Below are positions 47,196 to 54,304 of a DNA stretch of 64,000 bases, in pieces. The DNA is from Microbacterium thalassium (GTDB lineage Bacteria > Actinomycetota > Actinomycetes > Actinomycetales > Microbacteriaceae): NCBI RefSeq assembly GCF_014208045.1, contig NZ_JACHML010000001.1, positions 620,001-684,000 of the forward strand. The letters run 5' to 3'. The notes below the pieces were generated by a model. The model saw only the letters and a program-made list of their open reading frames with translations, was not told the DNA's origin and made no database searches. The translations under genes and the position numbers were made by a program. How positions within the stretch are numbered: the first letter of the stretch is position 1; every line of letters starts with the position of its first letter.

Positions 47196-47819
47196 ATGAT
47201 CGAGATCGAGCAGGAGCCGTCTGCCGCCGCGCAGGTGTTCGGCGATCGCATCGAGGTAGCGCGCGCATTCGCGGCTGCGCTCGGTGAGCAGGGTGAAGAG
47301 CGCGGCCTCATCGGCCCGCTCGAGCCGCCGCGGCTGTGGTCGCGGCACATTCTCAACAGCGCGGTGGTCGCGCCGCTCTTCTCGGGCCGCGTCGGAGACG
47401 TGGGTTCGGGTGCCGGCCTGCCGGGGCTGGTGCTGGCCATCGCCCGCCCGGATGTCGAGTTCGTGCTGATCGAGCCGATGGAGCGCCGTGTGGCGTGGCT
47501 GTCAGAGCAGGTCGACGAGCTCGGCCTGTCGAACGTGGAGGTCCTCCGCGCTCGTGCGGAGGACTGGTCCGAGGGGCCGGTCCTCGACGCGGTCACCGCG
47601 CGTGCGGTCAGTGCGCTGCGCACGCTGATCCCGATCACGGCGCCGCTGGTTCGCGACGGCGGTGAGCTGATCCTGCTCAAGGGCGTCTCGGTCGCGAACG
47701 AGATCGAATCGGCGCAGAAGCAGATCCGCACGTTCGGTCTGTCGGACGTCCGTGTCGAGATCGTCGGCGAGGATCTGCTGGCCGAGCCGACGCGGGTGCT
47801 CCGCGCAACCGTCCACTGA
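47196..47819 (+). CDS. rsmG: 16S rRNA (guanine-N7) methyltransferase RsmG
   Basis: A 207-residue SAM-dependent methyltransferase. The SAM loop is GDVGSGAGLPG (67-77), preceded by LWSRHILNSAV, a family signature. It methylates the 530-loop G of 16S rRNA (G527 in E. coli); loss gives low-level streptomycin resistance in several bacteria. ATG 47196 has no normal Shine-Dalgarno; instead a parS palindrome lies directly upstream. It is the last gene of the rpmH operon. Confidence 0.95.
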   Translation: MIEIEQEPSAAAQVFGDRIEVARAFAAALGEQGEERGLIGPLEPPRLWSRHILNSAVVAPLFSGRVGDVGSGAGLPGLVLAIARPDVEFVLIEPMERRVAWLSEQVDELGLSNVEVLRARAEDWSEGPVLDAVTARAVSALRTLIPITAPLVRDGGELILLKGVSVANEIESAQKQIRTFGLSDVRVEIVGEDLLAEPTRVLRATVH

Positions 47820-47917
47820 CGTCCCACCGCCCGTCTCGTGTCCCGTGCGGGCTTCTGTCCCGCCGGTGTCCGGGTGACTCGGCCTGGGCGCGTTCGCCGG
47901 GTGTGGCCTAGGACCGC

Positions 47918-47931
47918 GTTTCACGTGAAAC
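47918..47931. other. parS site 2
   Basis: Perfect GTTTCACGTGAAAC palindrome, 98 bp after the rsmG stop. Confidence 0.95.
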
Positions 47932-48061
47932 GCGGACGTATCGTCCAGGTCTTTCGCTGCGTCGTCCGCGGTGAGCGAGGGTGACGGTCGTACCAGCGGA
48001 GTGGTGCGCGTGTCGCTCCTGCAACTGCGACCTGTTGTGCCGCGGCCCGGCAGCAGGGGAT

Positions 48062-48075
48062 GTTTCACGTGAAAC
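48062..48075. other. parS site 3
   Basis: Perfect GTTTCACGTGAAAC palindrome, 144 bp (centre to centre) from site 2. Confidence 0.95.
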
Positions 48076-48322
48076 CTATGCGGCCGATCACTCCATCGAG
48101 GCATGCGAGCCCTCGGTACGTCACGATGGCGTGGTGCGTCCCGCAATGGTCACAACGGGTGTGCGGCTCGGGCGGGGACCGACACGTGGAGGGCCTCGCG
48201 TCGCCGTTCATCGTCGGCGCGGGCACCGATGTGATCGGTTGCCATGGGATACCGACGTTCGCTCGTCGATGAGCGTGCGGCGGGCATCGGTTCTGGTCGA
48301 TGCCGGCTGATTGCCGGTCGGC

Positions 48323-48352
48323 GGATCGCGGTGTGACGGATCGCGGTGTGAC
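48323..48352 (+). repeat. 15-bp tandem repeat, two copies plus a partial third
   Basis: GGATCGCGGTGTGAC occurs twice in tandem (48323-48337, 48338-48352) followed by GGATCG. It lies in gene-free DNA between parS sites 3 and 4. No function is evident. Confidence 0.75.
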
Positions 48353-48599
48353 GGATCGTATGCCCGCGTCCGCTCACCGGCCGGGTCGGACGTCCGGACA
48401 ACCCCCGCTGCTCGCCACGTAGCCGACGGCACGGTGGGCATGCACTCGACAGTAGTGAGGGGGGGTACGCACCCGAGGCTGCGCCGGCGCTCGCATACGG
48501 GGGGCAGGACACGCTTCCTTGATCCGTAGCCGCAGCTTCACGAGTGATGCCGCATCCCTGTCATGCGGAGAATGCGGGACTGCCCACCGGTGCAGCGAT

Positions 48600-48613
48600 G
48601 TTTCACGTGAAAC
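48600..48613. other. parS site 4
   Basis: Perfect GTTTCACGTGAAAC palindrome in gene-free DNA. Confidence 0.95.
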
Positions 48614-49353
48614 GGTCGGTGCCTGGAAGGCGACCCGGTGCCCGCACGGAGAACCCGCGCAGCGCAGGCGGTACGGCGGGAAGTGGGAGCCAGGCACGCG
48701 TTCGTTGCGCGAGGTTGTTTCAGACGCCACCAGGGTCATCAGGAGTGAGCAGTGAGGCCCCGCCATCCACCTGGAGAGTCCTTCGAGACGAAAGGCGGCG
48801 CACGCCTGCGCATCGAAGGCAGCGTGAGAGAGAGCACGAGAAGCCGGCACGTCCGCCCGCGTCCTCACATTCGCCCGCGGTCCATGACCGGTCATGCCGT
48901 GCGCATTCGAACGAGCGGCGGAGCTGCGTCGCGAGCTGCGCCTGGGCATCCGTCGCGGGCGCGGTCGAGCACGGAAGGCGTCGCCTCCACATCGCGTGAT
49001 TCGAGCGCGACGCGTGGGCCGGGGCCGCGATCCGGGCTCTGGGGGTCTGGTGCGTCGGGGACGGTTGAGACGCGGAGTGCGCGGAGCTCCCGCGTGTCTG
49101 CGGTGCGATGGCGTGTGCGTCCTCTCACCCAGGCGCGCCGGTGGCGAGGCGGGAGCAGGTCGAGCCCACGCACGCGGCTCCCATCCCGATGTGCGGTGGG
49201 ATAGACCCCGGTGCGCGCGGGGTCGGCGGCTGACGTGGGAGTGGGGAAGAGAAGCCGATGACGTGGTCGTCCCGATCGTCGATGGGTGCTGCCGCCGGCG
49301 ACCGGGGCGCGCGTGTGTGGCGGCAGTTGGGGGTCAATCTCGTCGTCACAGAT

Positions 49354-49367
49354 GTTTCACGTGAAAC
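49354..49367. other. parS site 5 (full 16-bp form)
   Basis: TGTTTCACGTGAAACA, identical to the full 16-bp palindrome of the classical Bacillus subtilis parS consensus. Confidence 0.96.
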
Positions 49368-49910
49368 ATGAACACAGGGACGACGGGAGCCGTCCGGGGC
49401 GAGTTCGTCGATGGAGGGCAGACGAGGAATCGGTGTCGCTTGAATCCCGATAGCGGCGACGTCGCGAGCGCTCCGATCCGCGATCGGCGTCGTCTGACTG
49501 CGCCTCCGGGGAGTACCGGAGCTGGTCGCCGCCGGCGGCGACGGAGAGGGGGCGGGGGTGTGACCAGCGAGTCCAGAGCCGCGATGACCATCGCCGCGAT
49601 CCGCACGGTTCGATCGTGAGGATCCGACGGGCGCCCAGCCCTTCGCGTGTCGTTGGCGGATCTGATGCGATCCGCCGCGCTGCTGGTCATCGCGCCGAGG
49701 GGGAGTTCGGGGCGACGTGCCGACCTCGGCACTGCTGAAAGGGGGGGCATGCATCCCGCGCCACCACCAGAAGCGCGCGGGCACGTCGTGCCGGGTCGCC
49801 GAGATACCCGCGCACGCGCAGGGGGGTACAGGCGCTGAGGGACTCGGACGCTCTGGCGCGGACGCACCGGCGCACCCTCGGGCGTGCGCAGCACGTGCCA
49901 AAGCGACGCT

Positions 49911-49924
49911 GTTTCACGTGAAAC
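49911..49924. other. parS site 6
   Basis: Perfect GTTTCACGTGAAAC palindrome, only 30 bp centre to centre from site 7. Confidence 0.95.
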
Positions 49925-49940
49925 GTCGATGGATGGGGGT

Positions 49941-49954
49941 GTTTCACGTGAAAC
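49941..49954. other. parS site 7
   Basis: Perfect GTTTCACGTGAAAC palindrome; with site 6 it forms a close pair on about the same helical face (30 bp apart). Confidence 0.95.
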
Positions 49955-50419
49955 GGGCTGTGAGCGTGAGGGCACACCATCGGCCAGAGCAACGGAGGTC
50001 GGCCGGAGCGCGCAGGGATGCTCGTGGGCGGTCGGGCGAACGCGTGGCGCGAGGGTCCAGGCGAATGCAGCGTGCACCGGACGGGAGTGGGCGGAGCGTT
50101 GGGAGGGCGGCGTGGGGCACCCGGAGAAGCCGGGCGGTCGCCGGTGGAGATTCTCCAAGAGCACACCGACAATTTCGGCAGCGCGCTCGCACGGGGTCGA
50201 CGAGGGGGAGCGTTGAACACGGGATGCCGGGGCGGCTGCCCGAGCGGGCCCCGCCTTGTGGAGGGACGTTCCCGGGAGGACCGCCGATGCAGGGGCCGAC
50301 GTCACCCGTGTGGGCGGGGCACGACCGCGGAATGTCTGGCTTGCGCGGGACGCTGGCGGATCCGGTTCCGGGAAGGTCCGGAACGCCGCTTCGGAGGGGT
50401 GGCTGTCGGCCGCGCCGAC

Positions 50420-50425
50420 TAAACT
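50420..50425 (+). promoter_or_regulatory. Candidate parA promoter -10 box
   Basis: TAAACT, a good -10 match, 37 bp before parS site 8 and about 44 bp before the parA start. No clear -35 is seen. ParB bound at site 8 would sit in the early transcribed region. Confidence 0.4.
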
Positions 50426-50461
50426 GGAACACGTTGTTCTTCGCCGTGCGAATGGGAGAGT

Positions 50462-50475
50462 GTTTCACGTGAAAC
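50462..50475. other. parS site 8, overlapping the parA start codon (16-bp form)
   Basis: TGTTTCACGTGAAACA lies across the parA translation start: the GTG within CACGTG (50469-50471) is the preferred start codon, and the site reads F-H-V-K in the parA frame. Confidence 0.95.
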
Positions 50476-51401
50476 AACCCGACGAGACGGACGCGACGAC
50501 CTCCTTCTCGTTCGACGACACCCCTCTTGCACGCGAACTCGCCGATCTTTCCGCTCGGCGCAGCGCTCTGGACAGTGTCGACGTGGAGTTCACGGGGCGT
50601 ACGCGCATCCTGACCATCTCGAACCAGAAGGGCGGCGTGGGCAAGACCACCACGACCGTCAACATCGCGGCCGCGTTGGCGGCACTCGGTGCTCGCGTGC
50701 TCGTGATCGATCTGGATCCGCAGGGGAACGCGTCGACCGCCCTCGGGGTGCCGCACAGCGCCGACACCGCCAGCATCTACGACGTGCTGATCGATGGGAT
50801 GCCGATCAGCGAGATCATCCAGACCAGTCCCGAGTCGGAGAACCTGCTGTGCGCGCCGAGCACGATCCACCTCGCCGGCGCCGAGATCGAGCTCGTGTCT
50901 CAGGTCGCGCGTGAGCACCGACTGCGCACCGCGCTGGAGAACTACCTGCAGGGTCTGGACGAGCGGCTCGACTTCATCCTCATCGACTGCCCGCCGTCGC
51001 TGGGCCTGCTCACGATCAACGCGTTCACCGCCGCGAACGAGCTTCTGATCCCCATCCAGTGCGAGTACTACGCCCTCGAGGGGCTGAGCCAGCTGCTCGG
51101 CACGGTGACGATGATCCAGCAGCACCTGAACCACGGACTCGAGCTGTCGACGATCATGCTCACCATGTACGACGGTCGCACGCGTCTCGCGCAGCAGGTC
51201 GCCGATGAGGTGCGTGAACACTTCCCGAGCCAGGTGCTCGAAACGATCATCCCGCGATCGGTGCGTGTCTCCGAGGCTCCGAGCTTCGGGCAGACGGTCA
51301 TCTCCTACGATGGCCACTCGGCCGGCGCGATCGCATACAAGGAGGCGGCGGTCGAGATGGTCCGCCGCTCCCACGAGAACACGAGCGAAGAGGAGTCCTG
51401 A
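50469..51401 (+). CDS. parA: Chromosome partitioning ATPase ParA
   Basis: A 310-residue ParA/Soj ATPase with a deviant Walker A motif KGGVGKTT (54-61 from the chosen start), Walker A' VIDLDPQGNAS, and Walker B FILIDCPPSLGLLT. It drives segregation of ParB-parS complexes. Start: GTG 50469 has a GGGAG site about 10 nt upstream; GTG 50460 is in frame but too close to that site. Both fall at parS site 8. The 44-residue N-terminal extension before the ATPase core is Asp/Ser-rich. The stop overlaps parB (TGATG). Confidence 0.95.
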   Translation: MKQPDETDATTSFSFDDTPLARELADLSARRSALDSVDVEFTGRTRILTISNQKGGVGKTTTTVNIAAALAALGARVLVIDLDPQGNASTALGVPHSADTASIYDVLIDGMPISEIIQTSPESENLLCAPSTIHLAGAEIELVSQVAREHRLRTALENYLQGLDERLDFILIDCPPSLGLLTINAFTAANELLIPIQCEYYALEGLSQLLGTVTMIQQHLNHGLELSTIMLTMYDGRTRLAQQVADEVREHFPSQVLETIIPRSVRVSEAPSFGQTVISYDGHSAGAIAYKEAAVEMVRRSHENTSEEES

Positions 51402-52387
51402 TGGCCAAGCGCACAGGTCTGGGACGAGGGATCGGGGCGCTGATCCCGACGACCGAGCAGGCGGAGGGACGCCCCGCGGACGTCTTCTTCCCCCGGGGCT
51501 CCGAAGAAGCGACAGGGGCGTCCGCGGGCACCGCCGTCGTCGAAGCAGCGGATGAGGTCCACGAGGAACTCGTCGCGGTCCCCGGCGCACGACTCGCGCA
51601 CATCGACCCCCACGCGATCGTGCCGAACCCCCGTCAGCCGCGCACCAACTTCGATCCCGACGATCTCGCGGAGCTCGTCCACAGCGTGCGCGAGTTCGGC
51701 GTGCTGCAGCCCGTCGTCGTTCGGGCGAAGGGCGGCGACGAGTATGAGCTCATCATGGGCGAGCGGCGCACCCGCGCGGCTCGCGAGGCCGGGCTCACCT
51801 CGATCCCGGCGATCGTCCGTGACACGTCCGACGAGCACCTGCTGCGAGACGCCCTGCTCGAGAACCTCCACCGTTCGGAGTTGAATCCGCTCGAAGAGGC
51901 ATCGGCGTATCAGCAGCTCCTCGAGGACTTCGGCATCACCCAGGAGGAGCTCGCCGGGCGGATCGGACGTTCGCGTCCTCAGATCAGCAACACGATCCGC
52001 CTGCTGAAGCTCCCCGTACCTGTTCAGCAGCGCGTCGCCGCCGGCGTCCTGTCCGCGGGCCACGCGCGCGCGATCCTGTCGCTTCCCACCGCCGAGGCGA
52101 TGCAGAAGCTTGCCGACAAGATCGTCAACGAGGACTTGTCGGTGCGTGCCGCCGAGGCCGCGGCGAAGAGCGTGGACGCTGAGACGCCGAGCGGCGTGAA
52201 GCCGCAGGCCGGAGCGCGGCGCGCGTACCTCGACGAGGTGGCGACGCGTTTGGGGGACCGCCTCAACACGCGCGTCCGGATCTCTCTCGGAGCACGAAAA
52301 GGCCAGATCAGCATTGATTTCGCGAGCATTCAGGATCTCAACCGGATCCTCGAGGAGGTCGGGGAGAACGGCTACGGATCGGCCTGA
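51401..52387 (+). CDS. parB: Chromosome partitioning protein ParB (CTPase/parS binder)
   Basis: A 328-residue protein. The start MAKRTGLGRGIGALIP is the ParA-interaction motif; the CTP-binding patches include NPRQPR and GERRTRAAREAG (G120 onward); the helix-turn-helix is TQEELAGRIGRSRPQISNTI; the C-terminal 50 residues form the dimer domain. ParB loads at parS, slides as a CTP-dependent clamp and recruits SMC. It is coupled to parA. Eight candidate sites for it lie within 5.2 kb upstream. Confidence 0.96.
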   Translation: MAKRTGLGRGIGALIPTTEQAEGRPADVFFPRGSEEATGASAGTAVVEAADEVHEELVAVPGARLAHIDPHAIVPNPRQPRTNFDPDDLAELVHSVREFGVLQPVVVRAKGGDEYELIMGERRTRAAREAGLTSIPAIVRDTSDEHLLRDALLENLHRSELNPLEEASAYQQLLEDFGITQEELAGRIGRSRPQISNTIRLLKLPVPVQQRVAAGVLSAGHARAILSLPTAEAMQKLADKIVNEDLSVRAAEAAAKSVDAETPSGVKPQAGARRAYLDEVATRLGDRLNTRVRISLGARKGQISIDFASIQDLNRILEEVGENGYGSA

Positions 52388-52417
52388 GCGGAACTCGCGG
52401 CGTCGTACCCTTGATGG

Positions 52418-52762
52418 GTGACGAACGACGATCGGCCGCAGCGGCGAGCGAGCCTCGAACTGCTGCGCGCCGAGGCCGGCGATGAGCTGGCCGCGCTGAT
52501 CGCCGAGCGGCTGCGCGCGGGCGAGGACCCGTGGGAGTTCATGGACGATCTGCCGAGCGTCGACGAGCTCGTCGTATTCCTGCTGAGGGCCGAGAACATC
52601 GAAGCCGACGGCGGCGTTCGGCCGAGCCGCGCCCGCCATTACCGGGTCCTTCGCCAGATCGCGCTCGACTACCCGCCCCTGACGCCGGCGGTGTGGCGGC
52701 TGCTCGGCGAGCCGAACACGCATCGGCGCTGGGACGCGACGGTCCGCGCCGACGCGTCCTGA
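52418..52762 (+). CDS. Small protein of unknown function downstream of parB
   Basis: A 114-residue hydrophilic, mostly helical protein with segments LELLRAEAGDELAALIAERL, DDLPSVDELVVFLLRAEN and RARHYRVLRQIALDYPPLTP. I do not recognise the family. GTG 52418 is 6 nt after a TACCCT box (52406-52411), suggesting a leaderless mRNA separate from parAB, whose stop is 30 bp upstream. Codon pattern and the fit between convergent genes support a true gene. Confidence 0.68.
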   Translation: MTNDDRPQRRASLELLRAEAGDELAALIAERLRAGEDPWEFMDDLPSVDELVVFLLRAENIEADGGVRPSRARHYRVLRQIALDYPPLTPAVWRLLGEPNTHRRWDATVRADAS

Positions 52763-52784
52763 TCGTCGGGCAGACCGACGACGA

Positions 52785-52833
52785 AGCCCCGGTGACCGCC
52801 GCCCGCGGAGCGCGGGGACCGTCGACCGGGGCT
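52785..52833. terminator. Terminator between the parB-side gene and trxA
   Basis: A stem AGCCCCGGT/ACCGGGGCT (52785-52793 with 52825-52833), 9 perfect bp, enclosing a GC-rich inner region. It lies between convergent genes and can act on both. Confidence 0.65.
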
Positions 52834-52849
52834 CCGGAAGACCGAGGGA

Positions 52850-53173
52850 TCAGCCGATGTAGGCGGCGAGATCCTTCTCGAGGGCGAACTTCGGCTTCGC
52901 GCCGATGATGGTCGTCTCGACCTCGCCCTTGTTGAAGACCTTCATCGCCGGAATCGACGTGATCTGGTACTTGAGCGCGAGATCGGGGTTCTCGTCCACG
53001 TTGAGCTTGAACACCGTGATCTTGTCGGGGTGCTCGGTCTGGATCTGGTCGAGCACGGGCGAGACCATACGGCACGGGCCGCACCACTCGGCCCAGAAGT
53101 CGACGAGGACGGGCCCGTCGGCGTTCAGGACGTCTTCGGTCCAGGTGGCGGAGGTGGTGTCCTTCGCGGTCAT
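52850..53173 (-). CDS. trxA: Thioredoxin
   Basis: A 107-residue thioredoxin with active site WCGPC (C31, C34), the cis-Pro segment ITSIPAMKVF, and the end KDLAAYIG. It reduces disulfides in cytoplasmic proteins. It lies 77 bp downstream of thioredoxin reductase; this trxB-trxA pair next to murJ and parB is typical of actinobacterial origins (trxB2-trxC in M. tuberculosis). Confidence 0.97.
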   Translation of the reverse strand: MTAKDTTSATWTEDVLNADGPVLVDFWAEWCGPCRMVSPVLDQIQTEHPDKITVFKLNVDENPDLALKYQITSIPAMKVFNKGEVETTIIGAKPKFALEKDLAAYIG

Positions 53174-53250
53174 GGTGTCTCCTTCAGGAAGTGGGAAGTC
53201 GGTACGGGGAGAGAACGTGTGCTGGCAGCGGCTTGTTCCGGGTCACGCCG

Positions 53251-54234
53251 TCACGCGACGACGGCGGCGGCATCCGCGATCTGGTCGCCCTCCGGGTCGG
53301 GCGCGCCCGCCTCGCCGAGAGATGCGAGGTAGTGCTCGACGTCGAGAGCGGCCACCGTGCCGCTGCCGGCGGCGGTGACGGCCTGGCGGTACGTCGGGTC
53401 GACGACGTCGCCGGCAGCGAAGACCCCGGCGACCGACGTGCGAGAGGAGCGGCCCTCGACCCACACCGTGCCGTCCGCGGTCAGGTCGAGCTTGTCGTGG
53501 ACGAGGTGCGTGCGCGGGTCGTTGCCGATCGCGACGAAGACGCCGTCGAGCGCGAGCTCGGAACGCGTGCCGTCGACGGTGTTCTCGAGCACGACGCCGG
53601 TGACGGCGTCGTCGCCGAGCACGTCCACGACCGCGCTGTTCCACACGAACTCGATCTTGTCGTTCTTGAACGCGCGCTCCTGCATGATCTTCGAGGCGCG
53701 CAGCTCGTCGCGGCGGTGGATGATGTACACCTTCGAGGCGAACTTGGTCAGGAACGTCGCCTCTTCCATCGCCGAGTCGCCGCCGCCCACGACCGCGATG
53801 ACCTTCTCGCGGAAGAAGAAGCCGTCGCACGTCGCGCAGTACGAGACGCCGCGGCCCGACAGGCGCTGTTCGCCCTCGATGCCGATCTTGCGCGGCGCGG
53901 AACCCGTGGCGAAGACCACCGCATCCGCGGAGTGGCTGTCACCGCTGCCGAGCTTGACGGTCTTCACCGGACCGTCCACGTCGAGTTCGACGACATCGTC
54001 GTAGAGGACCTCGGCGCCGAACTTCTCGGCCTGCTCCTGCATCTTCGCCATGAGCTCGGGGCCCATGATGCCTTCGGGGAAGCCCGGGAAGTTCTCGACC
54101 TCGGTGGTGTTCATCAGCTCGCCGCCGGCCTCGACCGAGCTCGCGACGACGAGCGGGCTGAGGTTCGCGCGCGCCGCGTAGATGGCAGCCGTGTAGCCCG
54201 CGGGACCGGATCCGATGATGATGACCTGACGCAC
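53251..54234 (-). CDS. trxB: Thioredoxin reductase
   Basis: A 327-residue flavoprotein. The FAD-binding start is VIIIGSGPAGYTAAIYAARA; the redox pair is CATC (C133, C136); the NADPH loop is VGGGDSAMEEA; the second FAD motif is GVFAAGDVVDPTYRQAVTAA. It reduces TrxA with NADPH. GTG 54234 follows an AAAGGGG ribosome site. murJ ends 70 bp upstream. Confidence 0.96.
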   Translation of the reverse strand: MRQVIIIGSGPAGYTAAIYAARANLSPLVVASSVEAGGELMNTTEVENFPGFPEGIMGPELMAKMQEQAEKFGAEVLYDDVVELDVDGPVKTVKLGSGDSHSADAVVFATGSAPRKIGIEGEQRLSGRGVSYCATCDGFFFREKVIAVVGGGDSAMEEATFLTKFASKVYIIHRRDELRASKIMQERAFKNDKIEFVWNSAVVDVLGDDAVTGVVLENTVDGTRSELALDGVFVAIGNDPRTHLVHDKLDLTADGTVWVEGRSSRTSVAGVFAAGDVVDPTYRQAVTAAGSGTVAALDVEHYLASLGEAGAPDPEGDQIADAAAVVA

Positions 54235-54304
54235 GAGCGCCCCTTTCGATTGGTTCCCAGTGCAGAACACATGGTAACCGCGGAAGATTCCGCGATTCTC
54301 CGAG

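Larger units (their letters stand above)
47820..50459. other. 2.6-kb gene-free region carrying parS sites
   Basis: No frame here has a recognisable domain or a ribosome site with consistent coding character; open frames exist because stops are rare at high GC, and several run through parS palindromes (read as VSRET or FHVK). Six complete parS sites lie inside, with one more at each edge. The plus strand looks G-rich, as expected for unselected leading-strand DNA right of oriC. A 15-bp tandem repeat lies at 48323-48352. Confidence 0.75.

Noticed and set aside
48062..49954. Recurring peptides VSRET, FHVK and CFT in several frames, at first like a conserved protein motif
   Set aside because: They are just the three-frame translations of the palindrome GTTTCACGTGAAAC.
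49346..50305. A 319-codon minus-strand frame in the parS region
   Set aside because: It reads through two parS sites as VSRET, is Pro/Arg/Ser-rich with no domain or ribosome site, and conflicts with other equally open frames.
47820..50459. Possible mobile-element insertion explaining the long gap
   Set aside because: No transposase, integrase, terminal inverted repeats or target duplication was seen.
47178..50475. CRISPR-like array from regularly repeated 14-mers
   Set aside because: Spacings vary from 30 to 754 bp, the repeat is a perfect parS palindrome, and no cas gene is present.
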